From the NCBI GenBank assembly GCA_019009955.1, contig CM032230.1, positions 130,314,501 through 130,378,500 on the forward strand: a stretch of DNA of 64,000 bases, read 5' to 3'. Shown here in pieces: positions 40,201 to 47,283 of this stretch. Made by a program: the position numbers and the translations under genes. Within the stretch, counting starts at the first letter, position 1. Each line of letters starts with the position of its first letter. The notes under the pieces were generated by a model. The model saw nothing but the letters and a program-made list of their open reading frames with translations, made no database searches and had not been told where the DNA came from. The DNA is from Riptortus pedestris. Taxonomy: Eukaryota > Arthropoda > Insecta > Hemiptera > Alydidae.

Positions 40201-40312
40201 CAAGATTTGTTTTGTCTTTCTTTTGATCATTTTCTTGGTAGGGTTTAAGGCAATCCAAACGGTGTTTTTGAACTTTTCTCATTGATCCTTTAATGTTTGA
40301 CTGACGATCCAT
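17887..40312 (-). CDS. Unrecognised protein of about 1734 residues, 14 coding exons
   Basis: Exons in order: 40312-36601, 35859-35699, 34917-34852, 33149-33078, 31059-30949, 27090-27025, 26884-26813, 25901-25845, 25706-25626, 23003-22858, 21877-21674, 20273-20183, 19820-19679, 18110-17887. They total 5205 bases (1735 codons with TAA), every junction is GT/AG and phases agree throughout, strong evidence for a real gene. I do not recognise the family. Residues 1-1237 are very hydrophilic and charged, with an acidic Glu/Ser run near 545-590 and basic helical stretches near 930-1010. The middle exons encode short Lys/Glu-rich helices. The C-terminal 270 residues look folded, with aromatic motifs such as WHYNIQRWPLLTHQD and a CxxC-x17-CxxC pair that may bind zinc. 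No signal peptide or membrane segment is evident. The start is the first ATG of the large ORF; a 5' non-coding exon is possible. Introns 5 and 9 have grown by transposon insertion. Confidence 0.85.
18330..19210 (-). mobile_element. Old MITE-like copy
   Basis: Diverged family member with TATTTCCCACGATCTGG, C-rich and T-rich blocks typical of the body (CCCCTCCTCTAAACTCCCCTCC), and AATATCTCAGTTAATGTTAGATA. Lies in the last intron of the unrecognised gene. Confidence 0.5.
19936..19985. repeat. (TA)n microsatellite
   Basis: About 25 TA units in the last intron of the unrecognised gene. Confidence 0.95.
20183..21877 (-). CDS. Exons 11-12 of the unrecognised gene: paired CxxC motif
   Basis: Exon 21877-21674 ends with KNIFCLFCTFPVDPKYYYM and exon 20273-20183 continues ENRVICYDCFHREHVP. 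Joined by phase, they give two CxxC pairs 17 residues apart at about residues 1568-1592, followed by a His. The spacing suits a small zinc-binding knuckle (half LIM, RING or treble-clef-like), but I cannot name the domain. The fact that the motif forms only after splicing supports the exon model. Interval shown spans both exons and their intron. Confidence 0.7.
20933..21356. repeat. Fold-back (inverted repeat) element
   Basis: Arms of about 145 bases at 20933-21077 and 21198-21356 are reverse complements with few mismatches (outer AGGATGATAGAATTGGCTACG, inner TTTTAGATAAGGGGTAAACTCGAT). They are separated by about 120 AT-rich bases. Part of the arm recurs singly at 31690-31805. Confidence 0.75.
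22163..22206. repeat. Poly-A run of 44 bases
   Basis: An uninterrupted A tract. It may be the tail of an old retrotransposed sequence, but no body was recognised upstream. Confidence 0.9.
23286..23585 (+). pseudogene. Remnant of a retroelement reading frame
   Basis: A frame without ATG reads LDEPWLENISADSVDILVPN, then AIAEKWRKCQVLAAELKDLY and LKSVRFIEIVI before a stop, followed by a degenerate LICQSQKSVNSQDCKKIHE. The pattern (long helix, KWRKYxxLAxELKxxxxxxSV) is seen at the C-terminal end of non-LTR retrotransposon proteins in insects, from memory. Antisense to the host gene whose intron it occupies. Confidence 0.55.
24451..25560 (+). mobile_element. Non-autonomous Helitron-like element, copy 1
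   Basis: Starts TCTATATATATATATA after an A and ends CCCGGGCGAAGCCGGGTATCTGAGCTAG before a T. That gives the Helitron signature: 5' TC, a short 3' hairpin (CCCGG...CCGGG), a CTAG end and insertion between A and T. It has no terminal inverted repeats and no ORF for a Rep/helicase. It shares its ends and most of its body with copy 2 at 52218-53372. Contains a (TTTG)n run at about 24572-24614. Confidence 0.85.
27779..27950 (-). repeat. copia 3' LTR
   Basis: 172 bp, matching the 5' LTR except near the tatggcgggg/tatgccaggg stretch. A polypurine tract lies next to its inner edge (27951-27958, C-run on the plus strand). Confidence 0.92.
28004..28135 (-). pseudogene. copia RNase H C-terminal remnant
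   Basis: On the minus strand a frame reads EHIKNNDVCVEYIASDKNI, then ADFLTKPLSGLKH and stops at 28004. This is the standard end of a copia polyprotein (the ADxLTKPL motif). It shows that the extreme 3' end of pol survived while the reverse transcriptase and most of RNase H were lost. Confidence 0.85.
28140..28660 (-). repeat. Purine-rich (GAA/AAG) low-complexity block inside the copia element
   Basis: About 520 bases almost purely pyrimidine on the plus strand (CTT/TCC/TTC), so GAA/AAG/GAG on the sense strand. It encodes Lys/Glu repeats across several frames. It sits exactly where reverse transcriptase should be, between integrase and the RNase H tail. Confidence 0.85.
28384..29496 (-). pseudogene. 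copia integrase fused to Lys/Glu-rich low-complexity tail
   Basis: The 370-residue ORF holds a complete-looking integrase core with the DD35E triad: D13 (HSDLCGPM), D76 (FRTDHGKEY) and E112 (NGVSERVNRT). The C-terminal GYPGDCKAYRLINP region of copia integrases follows. The pre-integrase part is in the upstream gag frame, so a one-base shift at about 29490 splits the protein. From about residue 250 on, where the reverse transcriptase should follow, the sequence becomes a Lys/Glu run with no domain. Confidence 0.88.
29480..30420 (-). pseudogene. copia gag with two zinc knuckles, frameshifted
   Basis: The main frame (30325-29480) encodes a UBN2-type Gag starting at MEMYLTAEDLWGYI and two knuckles, CYNCKKKGHISVNC and CFNCKRKGHKLTEC, that would bind the element's RNA. 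A likely start ATG at about 30420 (MDSKKNMENSSSW) is in another frame; a one-base shift near 30350 separates it from the body. After DFSDNGDSD the protein passes directly into CIACIRGKQNREPF, the pre-integrase His/Cys region. The protease and the intervening segment are therefore deleted. Confidence 0.85.
30549..30720 (-). repeat. copia 5' LTR
   Basis: 172 bp, followed downstream on the minus strand by the primer-binding site. The element's plus-strand-facing ends are TGTTGGTTAATA and AATATTAATA. Target duplication AAGAG is at 30721-30725. Confidence 0.92.
31255..31985 (+). mobile_element. MITE-like copy interrupted by another repeat
   Basis: Begins TTTAGCAGATTTCCCTTAAGTGAAATC and ends GGGAAATCTGCTTAGTTTACTCAGCCCC. 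About 31690-31805 belongs to a different repeat that also occurs at 20933 and 21198-21356. Confidence 0.55.
32631..33060 (+). repeat. Nested pair of SINEs
   Basis: One copy begins GCTTAGGTTAGCCATGTGAA at about 32638 and is cut at about 32815. A second copy, missing its first 40 or so bases, fills about 32820-33025 with its TAA-rich tail. The first copy's end then resumes as AACTTTAGTTGCATAAAGTGG. AACTTTAG on both sides looks like the target duplication. Confidence 0.75.
33150..34851. other. Intron 3 of the unrecognised gene
   Basis: AT-rich. 34080-34200 carries a fragment (CAAAGAGCGAACTCCATCTTCAGAG) also seen at 46920 and 54280, so it is a low-copy repeat. Nothing else is recognised. Confidence 0.6.
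36601..40312 (-). CDS. First coding exon of the unrecognised gene (1237 codons)
   Basis: One open exon of 3712 bases from ATG (MDRQSNIKG) to a CAAGTTATTG/GTGAGT donor. The open frame continues to 36569, but the last ten residues are intron read-through. Composition is Glu/Asp/Lys/Ser-rich with predicted disorder and coiled-coil-like stretches. The acidic run sits at about 38570-38690 and a Lys/Arg-rich segment at about 37300-37600. The CDS has clearly higher GC and no simple repeats, unlike the surrounding DNA. Confidence 0.88.
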
Positions 40313-40466
40313 TGTATTTAGGCACTAGCTAATATGTCTATCCTAATCAAGATTGTCAAATCTAATTTTATTGTGATAATTATTTGCTTCCATTTTCTAA
40401 ATGCATAATTATTTATTTTTAGTCTTCGATATCAGTATGATTTGCATATGTAATACAGTAAATGTT

Positions 40467-40697
40467 ATTATTATTATTATTTATTAACGTCCACTTTTTG
40501 CAACTCAGGCTAATTGGGACGGGTTATCTACAGGTTACCACCCTTTTCTAGCCAGGGTGGGATTTTAGGGGACGTTATTTAATGAATTTCGTCACTAAAT
40601 AATTTCCCTTGCCCAGGCAAGAATCGAACTCGCCACTCTAGGTTTACCATGTGAGATAAAGGTCAACGCTTTAACTCGCATGGCTAACCTGAGCCCC
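40467..40697 (-). repeat. SINE copy, inverted partner of the next one
   Basis: Full-length reverse-complement copy from the TAA-type tail (TTATTATTATTTATTAACG) to the head (TGGCTAACCTGAGCCCC). It starts 155 bases upstream of the start codon of the unrecognised gene. Confidence 0.85.
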
Positions 40698-40771
40698 CAG
40701 TAAATGTTAAATTGAACTGAACTGGTTTGGTGTTTTCTCGCTAATGAAAATCCGCAGTTTAAAAAATACAT

Positions 40772-40998
40772 GGGGCTCAGGTTAGTCATGCGAGTTAAAG
40801 CGTTGACCTTTATCTCACATGGTAAACCTAGAGTGGCGAGTTCGATTCTTGCCTGGGCAAAGGAAATTATTTAATGACGAAACTCATTAAATAACGTCCT
40901 AAAATCCCACCCTGGCTAGAAAAGGGTGGTAACCTGTAGATAACCCGTCCCGATTAGCCTAAGTTGCAAAAAGTGGACGTTAATAAATAATAATAATA
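40772..40998 (+). repeat. SINE copy
   Basis: Full-length, GGGGCTCAGGTTAGTCATGC to AATAATAATAAT, with B box AGTTCGATTCTTG. Nearly identical to the inverted copy 75 bases away. Confidence 0.87.
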
Positions 40999-41170
40999 AA
41001 AAATACATAGCTGGGAGTGAAGACAAATTCGGTATCTGTCTTGAAGCAAGAAAACTTTACGAGATAAAGACTCATTTACAATCGCCAAATACACATAATA
41101 AATACAGTAACTTTAAGTCATAAGCAAAGTTTCACTCAAAATATTCCATTTTTTTCTACAACCGAGTAGG

Positions 41171-41505
41171 AGAAAGACTGCTGTGCCGAGTTTAGTGAAC
41201 ATGAGTGCAGTGCTGTGTTTAGTGAACATCAGCTCAGTGCTGTGTTTAGTGAACATCATTGCAGTGCTGTGTTTAGTGAACATCGGTGCAGTGCTGTGTT
41301 TAGTGAACATCATTGCAGTGCTGTGTTTAGTGAACATCATTGCAGTGCTGTGTTTAGTGAACATCAGTGCAGTGCCGTGTTTAGTGAGCATCAGTGCAGT
41401 GCCGTGTTTAGTGAGCATCAGTGCAGTGCCGTGTTTAGTGAGCATCAGTGCAGTGCCGTGTTTAGTGAGCATCAGTGCAGTGCCGTGTTTAGTGAACATC
41501 CCTGC
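41171..41505. repeat. 27-bp minisatellite, about 12 units
   Basis: Unit close to GCTGTGTTTAGTGAACATCA plus TTGCAGT. Later units carry GCCGTG and GAGCATC variants in blocks, showing recent array growth. Because 27 is divisible by three, several frames on both strands are open as 9-residue repeats; I do not regard them as genes. Confidence 0.9.
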
Positions 41506-41611
41506 GTGAGGGACTTTTTTTAGTTATTGGTCTTTATCAAACACCCACTCCTACTCATCTCATATTAACAATTGCTATTATGTTATGAAGCACTTAATTT
41601 GAAGTCTAAAT

Positions 41612-41682
41612 TAAGATAACCCGTCCCGATTAGCCTAAGTTGCAAAAAGTGGACGTTAATAAATAACAATAATAATAATAAA
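41612..41682 (+). repeat. 5'-truncated SINE tail inside a MITE
   Basis: Only the last 60 or so bases (GATAACCCGTCCCGATTAGCC... then AATAATAATAATA) are present, splitting a MITE copy between GAAGTCTAAAT and ACATATTGTTC. Confidence 0.7.
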
Positions 41683-41892
41683 TTACATATATTGTTCTCA
41701 TTGGATTTTTACGTTTTCAGATAAATGAAAATACGTAAAGCACATGGGAAATCTGATTAGTTAACGGAACTCCTGCGTGATGGACTTTTTTAAATTCAGA
41801 ATATGATGAGATGAGAACAAAAGTGTGTCCTACCAGCACGTGGAAAATCTGCTTAGTTTACGCAGCCCCTGCGCGTCGGACTTGTTTTATTA

Positions 41893-42009
41893 GTAGATTT
41901 CCCTTAAGATAAATCAGCTATTGAGGTCGTACTCATGATGCGAGTTTCGAACAATTTCTTCAAATGTCCATCGATCCTACCCAGGAGATGACGAAAATGA
42001 GGTCCGTTC

Positions 42010-42081
<72 letters not shown>

Positions 42082-42425
42082 GTGTGTGTGTGTGTGTCTG
42101 TTAACGCTCTAGCGGTCGCAATTTATGTTTGATCGTTACCAAACTCGGAATTTAATCGTTTAATGTAAAAAGAAAGATGAAGTTCTTTAACGGCTGAAAT
42201 CGGACCTGGGGGAGGGAAGGTTTAGAGGTGATGAATTTTGAAAATTCGAAATATCTCCGTTACTATAAGTCGGATCGAAAAGGCGTACAGAATAAATATT
42301 TTTGCAAATTAAATGTACTATAAATATTGTTATATACATTTATTCTCTATCTTGAATATTAACCGAGATGTTTCCATTTTTCAGTTTTAGCTAGAATTCC
42401 TACTTCACGTGTCACATAAACAATA
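41893..42425 (+). mobile_element. MITE-like copy with expanded TA/TG microsatellite
   Basis: Begins TAGATTTCCCTTAAGATAAATCAGC, includes (TA)n at 42016-42080 running into (TG)n to about 42098, then the family body. Its right part is missing. It ends 300 bases left of the densovirus insertion. Confidence 0.6.
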
Positions 42426-42720
42426 CTCTATTATATAATAAACCACATTATTCGAAGCTTAAATACCAAATATTGTATTCAAGAGACCTTTATTATACGA
42501 GATATACGCAAATATGTCCTGGTGACCCCCTCCCCTGGCTTAAGGTCTTGGATTACTAAAATTTGATTGATTGAGATAACAATTATTCTGACTCATTATT
42601 AATTACATTACTCGAAATAGTAAATAGTTCTCAATAAAATTAATATGTTATATTCTGATATATTTCAGTAATTGCTTTTCTTTCCGGTGGGAGGATGGCA
42701 GATCCGTTTTTTTTAACTGT

Positions 42721-43155
42721 TTAAAACTCCTCTGGCTGAGGGGATGTTCCGGGTTGCTGAGGTGTCGAGGTAGCAACGGGTTTGATACCTCTGGCCCTGT
42801 TTAGTCTGTCACTAGCTCTTTCGAAACCGCTTGGAGGTCCTCCTCGTAGACTGCGTAACGCTTCCTGAAACGGTTCGTATGTAGACAGGAATGTCCTTTG
42901 GGCTCTCTGGGCGTCTCTAAAGCTTATATTGTTTTCTCTGGCGTATCTTGCAATATAACGCTGGCGTAAAGCGTACTCTTGTTGCCCTTTAGGTGTTGAA
43001 TTCATACTCGGATACAGGTGCTTTCCCAATACTGACTCAACACCATATTTTACACCGAGTCCAGATACGCCAAGAAGACTATGCCAATTACCTGTTGAAG
43101 AGAAGTCCTTCCAGAAATCACCGTATCCCGTCAGCCAGAGGAGTGGAGTTCCGAC
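42721..43155 (-). pseudogene. VP1-specific-like segment, on the strand opposite to the capsid core
   Basis: The minus-strand ORF runs to 43233, but protein-like sequence starts at about 43155 with YGDFWKDFSSTGNWHSLLG and continues through VSGLGVKYGVESVLG, a Gln/Arg-rich helical part and a Pro/Gln-rich end. This fits the segment following the phospholipase domain in densovirus VP1 unique regions. No HDxxY phospholipase motif is present. In known ambidensoviruses this piece lies on the same strand as the rest of VP, so I infer an inversion with a breakpoint near 43100-43150. Confidence 0.6.
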
Positions 43156-43725
43156 GACTTCGATATCAGTCTTCTCGACGATATAGAAAACAACGTAGCT
43201 CCTGTATACGGAGCAACAACAGTCCAACCGCAAGCGATGGATACGACGGACAATCCTACAGGCGCTACGTCGGGAGGTGGTGGTCAGGTAATCGGGGGAC
43301 CTTCAGTAATGGGTCAAAGTTGCACTTTACAAATACTACATAATCCAAGTATTAAACCTACTAGTTTCACGATTAGACACGGACACCTTTTCCAGACGTG
43401 GGGCTATAAATTCCATTTATATCAAAATACAGACACTAACGGCAAGTCCAATTTATTGCACTATCCATTAGCGTTAATACCCGTCGACATGATACCATTT
43501 TACATGACACACTCAGAATTTGAGAATCTTCCAACGGGTTCTTTTATCGAAGAGGTGTTTGTTAAAGTAACACCGAAAGGGATTCGATGTAGTTTCGATA
43601 CAGGTACCTCGATATCCGCGAGCGCTAATGCGCAAACCATATTCGGTATAACAGCTGTCGGACTCAATCACAACTACTTATTACGACATAGAAAAGTAAA
43701 CGCCAATGAACCCAACATACGGTGA
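43099..43725 (+). pseudogene. Densovirus-like capsid protein, N-terminal part
   Basis: Open from just after a TGA at 43096-43098; the first ATG is at 43237. The Gly-rich stretch GATSGGGGQVIGGPS is typical of parvovirus capsid N-termini, and a jelly-roll-type region begins at FTIRHGHLFQTWGYKF. The frame ends at 43725 where the coding sense moves to the next frame, a one-base shift. Non-functional as it stands. Confidence 0.82.
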
Positions 43726-44446
43726 AATTAAAGACGACGATATAAAAGCTTTAGCGGTCAAGATGTGGGATTCATCGGGTGCAGAGGATAATTTCGCCAC
43801 AGAGATGCCTACCTGTATGTGGGCGATTAGATCGCTGCCTTTCTACGCAGGAATATTTATACCTGCACACGACGGAAATAACAGTTTTAAAATGGATACT
43901 GGACTTACTGACCTGACTAGTCACTCTAATGTTTTCAACATCTTAGATCACAAAGACCTACCATGTATTAACTACACGTACAGACCCCGTTTCGCTCCAT
44001 TGAAAGTGAAACAACATATCTCAGGAACAGACAGTATAGTGAAAAAGACACAGCCGTATATGTCTAACGCTACCGCTGTGACTAATATGATAGCCCAAAT
44101 AGACGGAGGTAAAATGACAGTAGAGCAAGGCGAAACGTCCACACATTGGAAAAGCTACACCCCGAATTATTATACGCCGATTGAACAGTCCTCGTTTCGA
44201 AGAATGCCTCACAAAGAATTCTTTATACATACGCAACCGCAGGTCCACATCGGTGTACTTCCCGTGCAGAGTAATGCCCCTACAGACGCGGACTCTAAAT
44301 TCGTAAATGCCTCGGCTGTATACTACGTCGAAACGGAGATACGTATATCGACGAATATATCGTCTCTCTATAATAGAGCAGATGTCACGTCGCATCTCAA
44401 CGCTGTATATACAAGAGATTACCACTCCCGAGTATGTTCAATGTAG
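43706..44446 (+). pseudogene. Densovirus-like capsid protein, C-terminal part
   Basis: Continues the capsid (Denso_VP4-type) sequence in a different frame from the upstream ORF, overlapping it by 20 bases. The first ATG lies inside the overlap, and the protein sense starts there. Motifs such as HSNVFNILDHKDLPCINY and PQVHIGVLPVQSN fit insect parvovirus VP. It ends at a stop at 44446, and an AATAAA lies about 85 bases downstream. Confidence 0.85.
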
Positions 44447-44566
44447 AACACTATCAGGGCATGCTTGCCACAAAGTCTAATGCCATATGACCTGTTGGAC
44501 ATCAAATGTATATATGTGTAAAGGGATGTGTAAATAAAAAACAGTTATTACAATACATAATCTATT
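44446..44566. terminator. Convergent end region with poly(A) signals for VP and NS
   Basis: The 120 bases between the two facing stop codons hold AATAAA on the plus strand (about 44533) and its reverse complement TTTATT next to the NS1 stop (about 44563-44568). This is the usual central polyadenylation zone of ambisense densoviruses. Confidence 0.55.
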
Positions 44567-45534
44567 TATTCATTTTCCTCAATACATGATTCTGGTATAT
44601 ATTTTGTGAACAGGTTCTTTAATGCAACAGGTAGAGGCCTCTTAGTAATGTTGGAGAAGTCGAACTGTTTAAAACGGTACGACTTGATCCTTACTCGGAA
44701 AGCCTCGTTGTCAGGGAATATACGTCTGTTCGTACAGATTACGACTGGAGTCCTCTGTATGCATTTGTGATCCTGATATTTGATATTCGCTGCAACGTGT
44801 GCACCTGCGAATAGCAGTTTCAGGGTCTCAAATGCAGCGGGTTCTACATTCGGTTCATCGAACAAAAGTATATTCCGATTGACACAATCCTGGAAGGGAA
44901 ACTGTGAGTATCTATTGAAATTGGCGAGTATACCATAATTCAACATGAATTCGCAGAGCAGCATTGCGAACCATGTTTTACCACAGTCCGGCGGCCCATA
45001 GAATTCTATTGCATTACACTTACCGCTTTTGTGAGAAAGCAGTAGGTATATCTGCAATACGAACGTTGCAATGGTACACCCGTTTTCGTTACTTTGGAAT
45101 ATTACAAATTGTTCTACTATATCGGTACTCACAGATTCGTCCAGGTACATGGATAAAAGGTCACCTCGAATGGCAGAGTAGAAGCGTACGTAGTCAGGCG
45201 ATGTATGCCGCTTCACGATTTCGTCGAACCGAAGGCTGCTCAGTTTCACTCTGTGTAGCCGAAGCATCTTCTGGACTATTCGAGAAGTGGGATCGTAACG
45301 CCTGAAAGACGGCTGAAGCCATTCGTGGGATGATGTTATGAGGTCTAGAGGACATATTATGTGCTTGTCCAACCACTCCTCCATTGCCTCTTCTTTGCTA
45401 CTTCGACCTTCGCCGGGTCCTCTTCGAGTTCTTTCTTCATCCGGGCGATGACCTGATGCATCTGTTGTATCAACATCAGGTCTCTCCCTTCCTGCAACGC
45501 CATTTGCACATGTGTCATCCTCTTCCGCCACCAT
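44566..45534 (-). pseudogene. Densovirus-like NS1, helicase half (truncated)
   Basis: An open frame of 322 residues. It shows the superfamily 3 helicase motifs in order: Walker A GPPDCGKT (about 180-187), Walker B NILLFDEPN (about 221-229), the B' region (about 236-260) and sensor VVICTN (about 264-269). NS1 is the parvovirus replication initiator; full-length densovirus NS1 is usually well over 500 residues, and the N-terminal HUH nickase domain is not found here. The first 50 residues are low in order and overlap another open frame, so the true N-terminal join is unclear. The frame has no stops, which may reflect recent insertion or chance. Confidence 0.88.
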
Positions 45535-45604
45535 TGATCCTTGGGCAGGCCAGCAATCTCCGAAACGCGGTACGTACTGATTTGAAGGTTATTGAAGTTG
45601 ACTG
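45358..45604 (-). pseudogene. Overlapping open frame at the NS1 5' end (NS2-like or frameshifted NS1)
   Basis: In a second minus frame, a reading without ATG at its left end runs through NLQISTYRVSEIAGLPKDQ and MHQVIARMKKELEEDP to a stop at about 45358. It has protein-like composition over about 80 codons. Either it is the NS2-type ORF that densoviruses carry in another frame over NS1, or it is the genuine NS1 upstream part shifted out of frame. The sequence alone does not decide. Confidence 0.5.
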
Positions 45605-45739
45605 AAACATTTTTTATTTCCGTTTGTATTTATTCACTTAATATTCACGCAGTGTTGTGTTAGCAGTATGTAGATTTATCTATTACTAATCAACACGAGG
45701 GAAATCTGCTTAGTTTACGCAGCCCCTGTGTGACGAACT

Positions 45740-45889
45740 TTTCTAGCCAGCGTTGGACTAAGGATTTATTTAATTAGTTCATCACTTAATAAATTCCCAT
45801 TGTACAGGCAGGAATCAAAACTCCCAACTCTAGGTTTACCAAGTGAGATCAAGACCAATGCTTCAACTCATATGGCTAACCTGAGCCCA
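45740..45889 (-). repeat. SINE copy, 3' truncated
   Basis: Reverse-complement copy running from TTCTAGCCAGCG to GCTAACCTGAGCCC, lacking the tail. Sits just to the right of the densovirus insertion. Confidence 0.75.
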
Positions 45890-46079
45890 CAATTTTAATT
45901 AAAATGATTTACTAATGCTGCCACAGAAATCTTGAAATTTTTTAAGAGTAGGGTAAAGATCGTTAGAATTTGCAAAAATAAAAATTAAATAATTTAGGTC
46001 TCTGGATCAGTGTTTCTACTTTATTTAAAAGGAATTCAGCCACTTCTTTGATGTATTTAGAAGTAAAATTATTATTATC

Positions 46080-46640
46080 TAATGTAAATATATCGCAGCA
46101 TTTCAACTGGTGTGCTGGAAGAATTTGCTCAAGCAGAGCAAGATCTAGTGCTCAAAATAAATTTTAAAAAGTTCAACTAAATGAGAACCGGAGCGATAGA
46201 TGGTCCAGTTGAATTGGGGGAGGTCAGGCTTCCTAGTTGTTTAATCACTTGGAAGATAAATACAGATTAAAGGTATGGGAGCTAATATAAAAGCTCAAAT
46301 GCTTCTAAATCCTACAAAAGGCTGTTCTCTCTATGAGTCTCCGGGAAGAAAAAAAGGTCAAATTAAGAAAATGATGATCGGACCAACATATTTGTCAGTG
46401 AAATATAGACTTACCAAAGAAAACTCAAGGCCCTTGTGGTTTGCGAGAGAAGACCCCTGGGAAAGAGTTTTGGAAGTGTGAGAAATGAGCATTGCTGGAA
46501 GATTCACAGGCAATGCTGCACTGATATATTTTCATGGTATTATGCATTGTCTGTGGTATTAAAAAAGGCAAATAGTGCTGGCTATGGTGTGTTGAGAGGA
46601 TGGATTTGTCCAATAAATAATATTTGTATATGGCATTTAA
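46080..46640 (+). repeat. Interspersed repeat, copy 1
   Basis: Shares blocks with the reverse copy at 56910-57660: GATAGATGGTCCAGTTGA.TTGGG, GACCAACATAT.T..CAGTGAAATATAGACT and TGGTATTATGCATTGTCTGTGG. An ORF of 67 residues here is not convincing on its own. Possibly the decayed remains of a transposon. Confidence 0.6.
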
Positions 46641-47056
46641 GTCTCCCCTTTTTGTTAAAGGGCACTACTAAATCATTTCTCAAAGTTTTATACTTTTATT
46701 TGGTATATTTAAACACATAACAAATAGGCATTTATTTAAATTTAATTTCTCACTGATCGTTGATTGAACCTCTCTATCTTTACTTTTTGCGTGAAATTTA
46801 GTTGAGGAAAATTAACTTCCACCTTCCACTTTTATCAACAGTTTGCCAAAGTTTTTAGTCTGGATGTACACAGTAGGCCTGTTTTCCTCTGCAATATGTT
46901 TTATTTTGACAGAGTGCACTTTCAGAGCAACAGCTCCATCTTCAGTGACTTATTTTGAAGAGTTTTAGAAAGAACTTGCTTGTACAACTCGCTACAGGGC
47001 AACTCCGGGGCAGGGGAAGTTAGTTTAGTGGAATTCTTTTCACCTATACTACAAAT

Positions 47057-47283
47057 ATGGGGCTCAGGTTAGCCGTGTGAGTTAAAGTGTTGACTTTAAT
47101 CTCACATGCTAAACCCAGAGTGGTGAGTTCGATTCCCGCCTGGGAAATAGGAATTTATTTAGTGAAAGAATTCATTAAATAAAATCCATTGTCCCACCCT
47201 GGCTAGAAAAGTGTGATAACCTATAGATAACCCGTCCCGATTAGCCTTAGTTGCAAAAAGTGGACATTAATAAATAATAATAT
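47057..47283 (+). repeat. SINE copy
   Basis: Full-length: GGGGCTCAGGTTAGCCGTGT, B box AGTTCGATTCCCG, CCCGTCCCGATTAGCC and an AATAATA tail. Confidence 0.85.

Larger units (their letters stand above)
42700..45660. mobile_element. Endogenous densovirus-like (parvovirus) element
   Basis: A block of about 2.9 kb with coding character and base composition unlike its surroundings. It holds a minus-strand SF3-helicase (NS1) ORF and a plus-strand capsid ORF whose 3' ends meet at 44446/44566, the convergent ambisense layout of ambidensoviruses. Host repeats flank both sides (MITE copy up to about 42420, SINE fragment and MITE end from about 45690). The capsid frame is broken, NS1 lacks its N-terminal origin-binding part, and one piece is inverted, so this is a fossil insertion. 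No terminal hairpins were recognised. Confidence 0.9.

Noticed and set aside
41171..41505. CRISPR-like array
   Set aside because: Units are contiguous with no unique spacers, and the genome is eukaryotic.
41113..41523. Three frames of 102-128 codons with 9-residue repeats
   Set aside because: They all arise from the 27-bp minisatellite; composition and multi-frame openness argue against a gene.
43156..43233. N-terminal 25 residues of the minus VP1-like ORF
   Set aside because: They overlap the better supported plus-strand capsid start and look like random translation.
44021..44425. 134-codon minus-strand frame
   Set aside because: It is a shadow of the capsid ORF, which has clear viral protein character on the plus strand.
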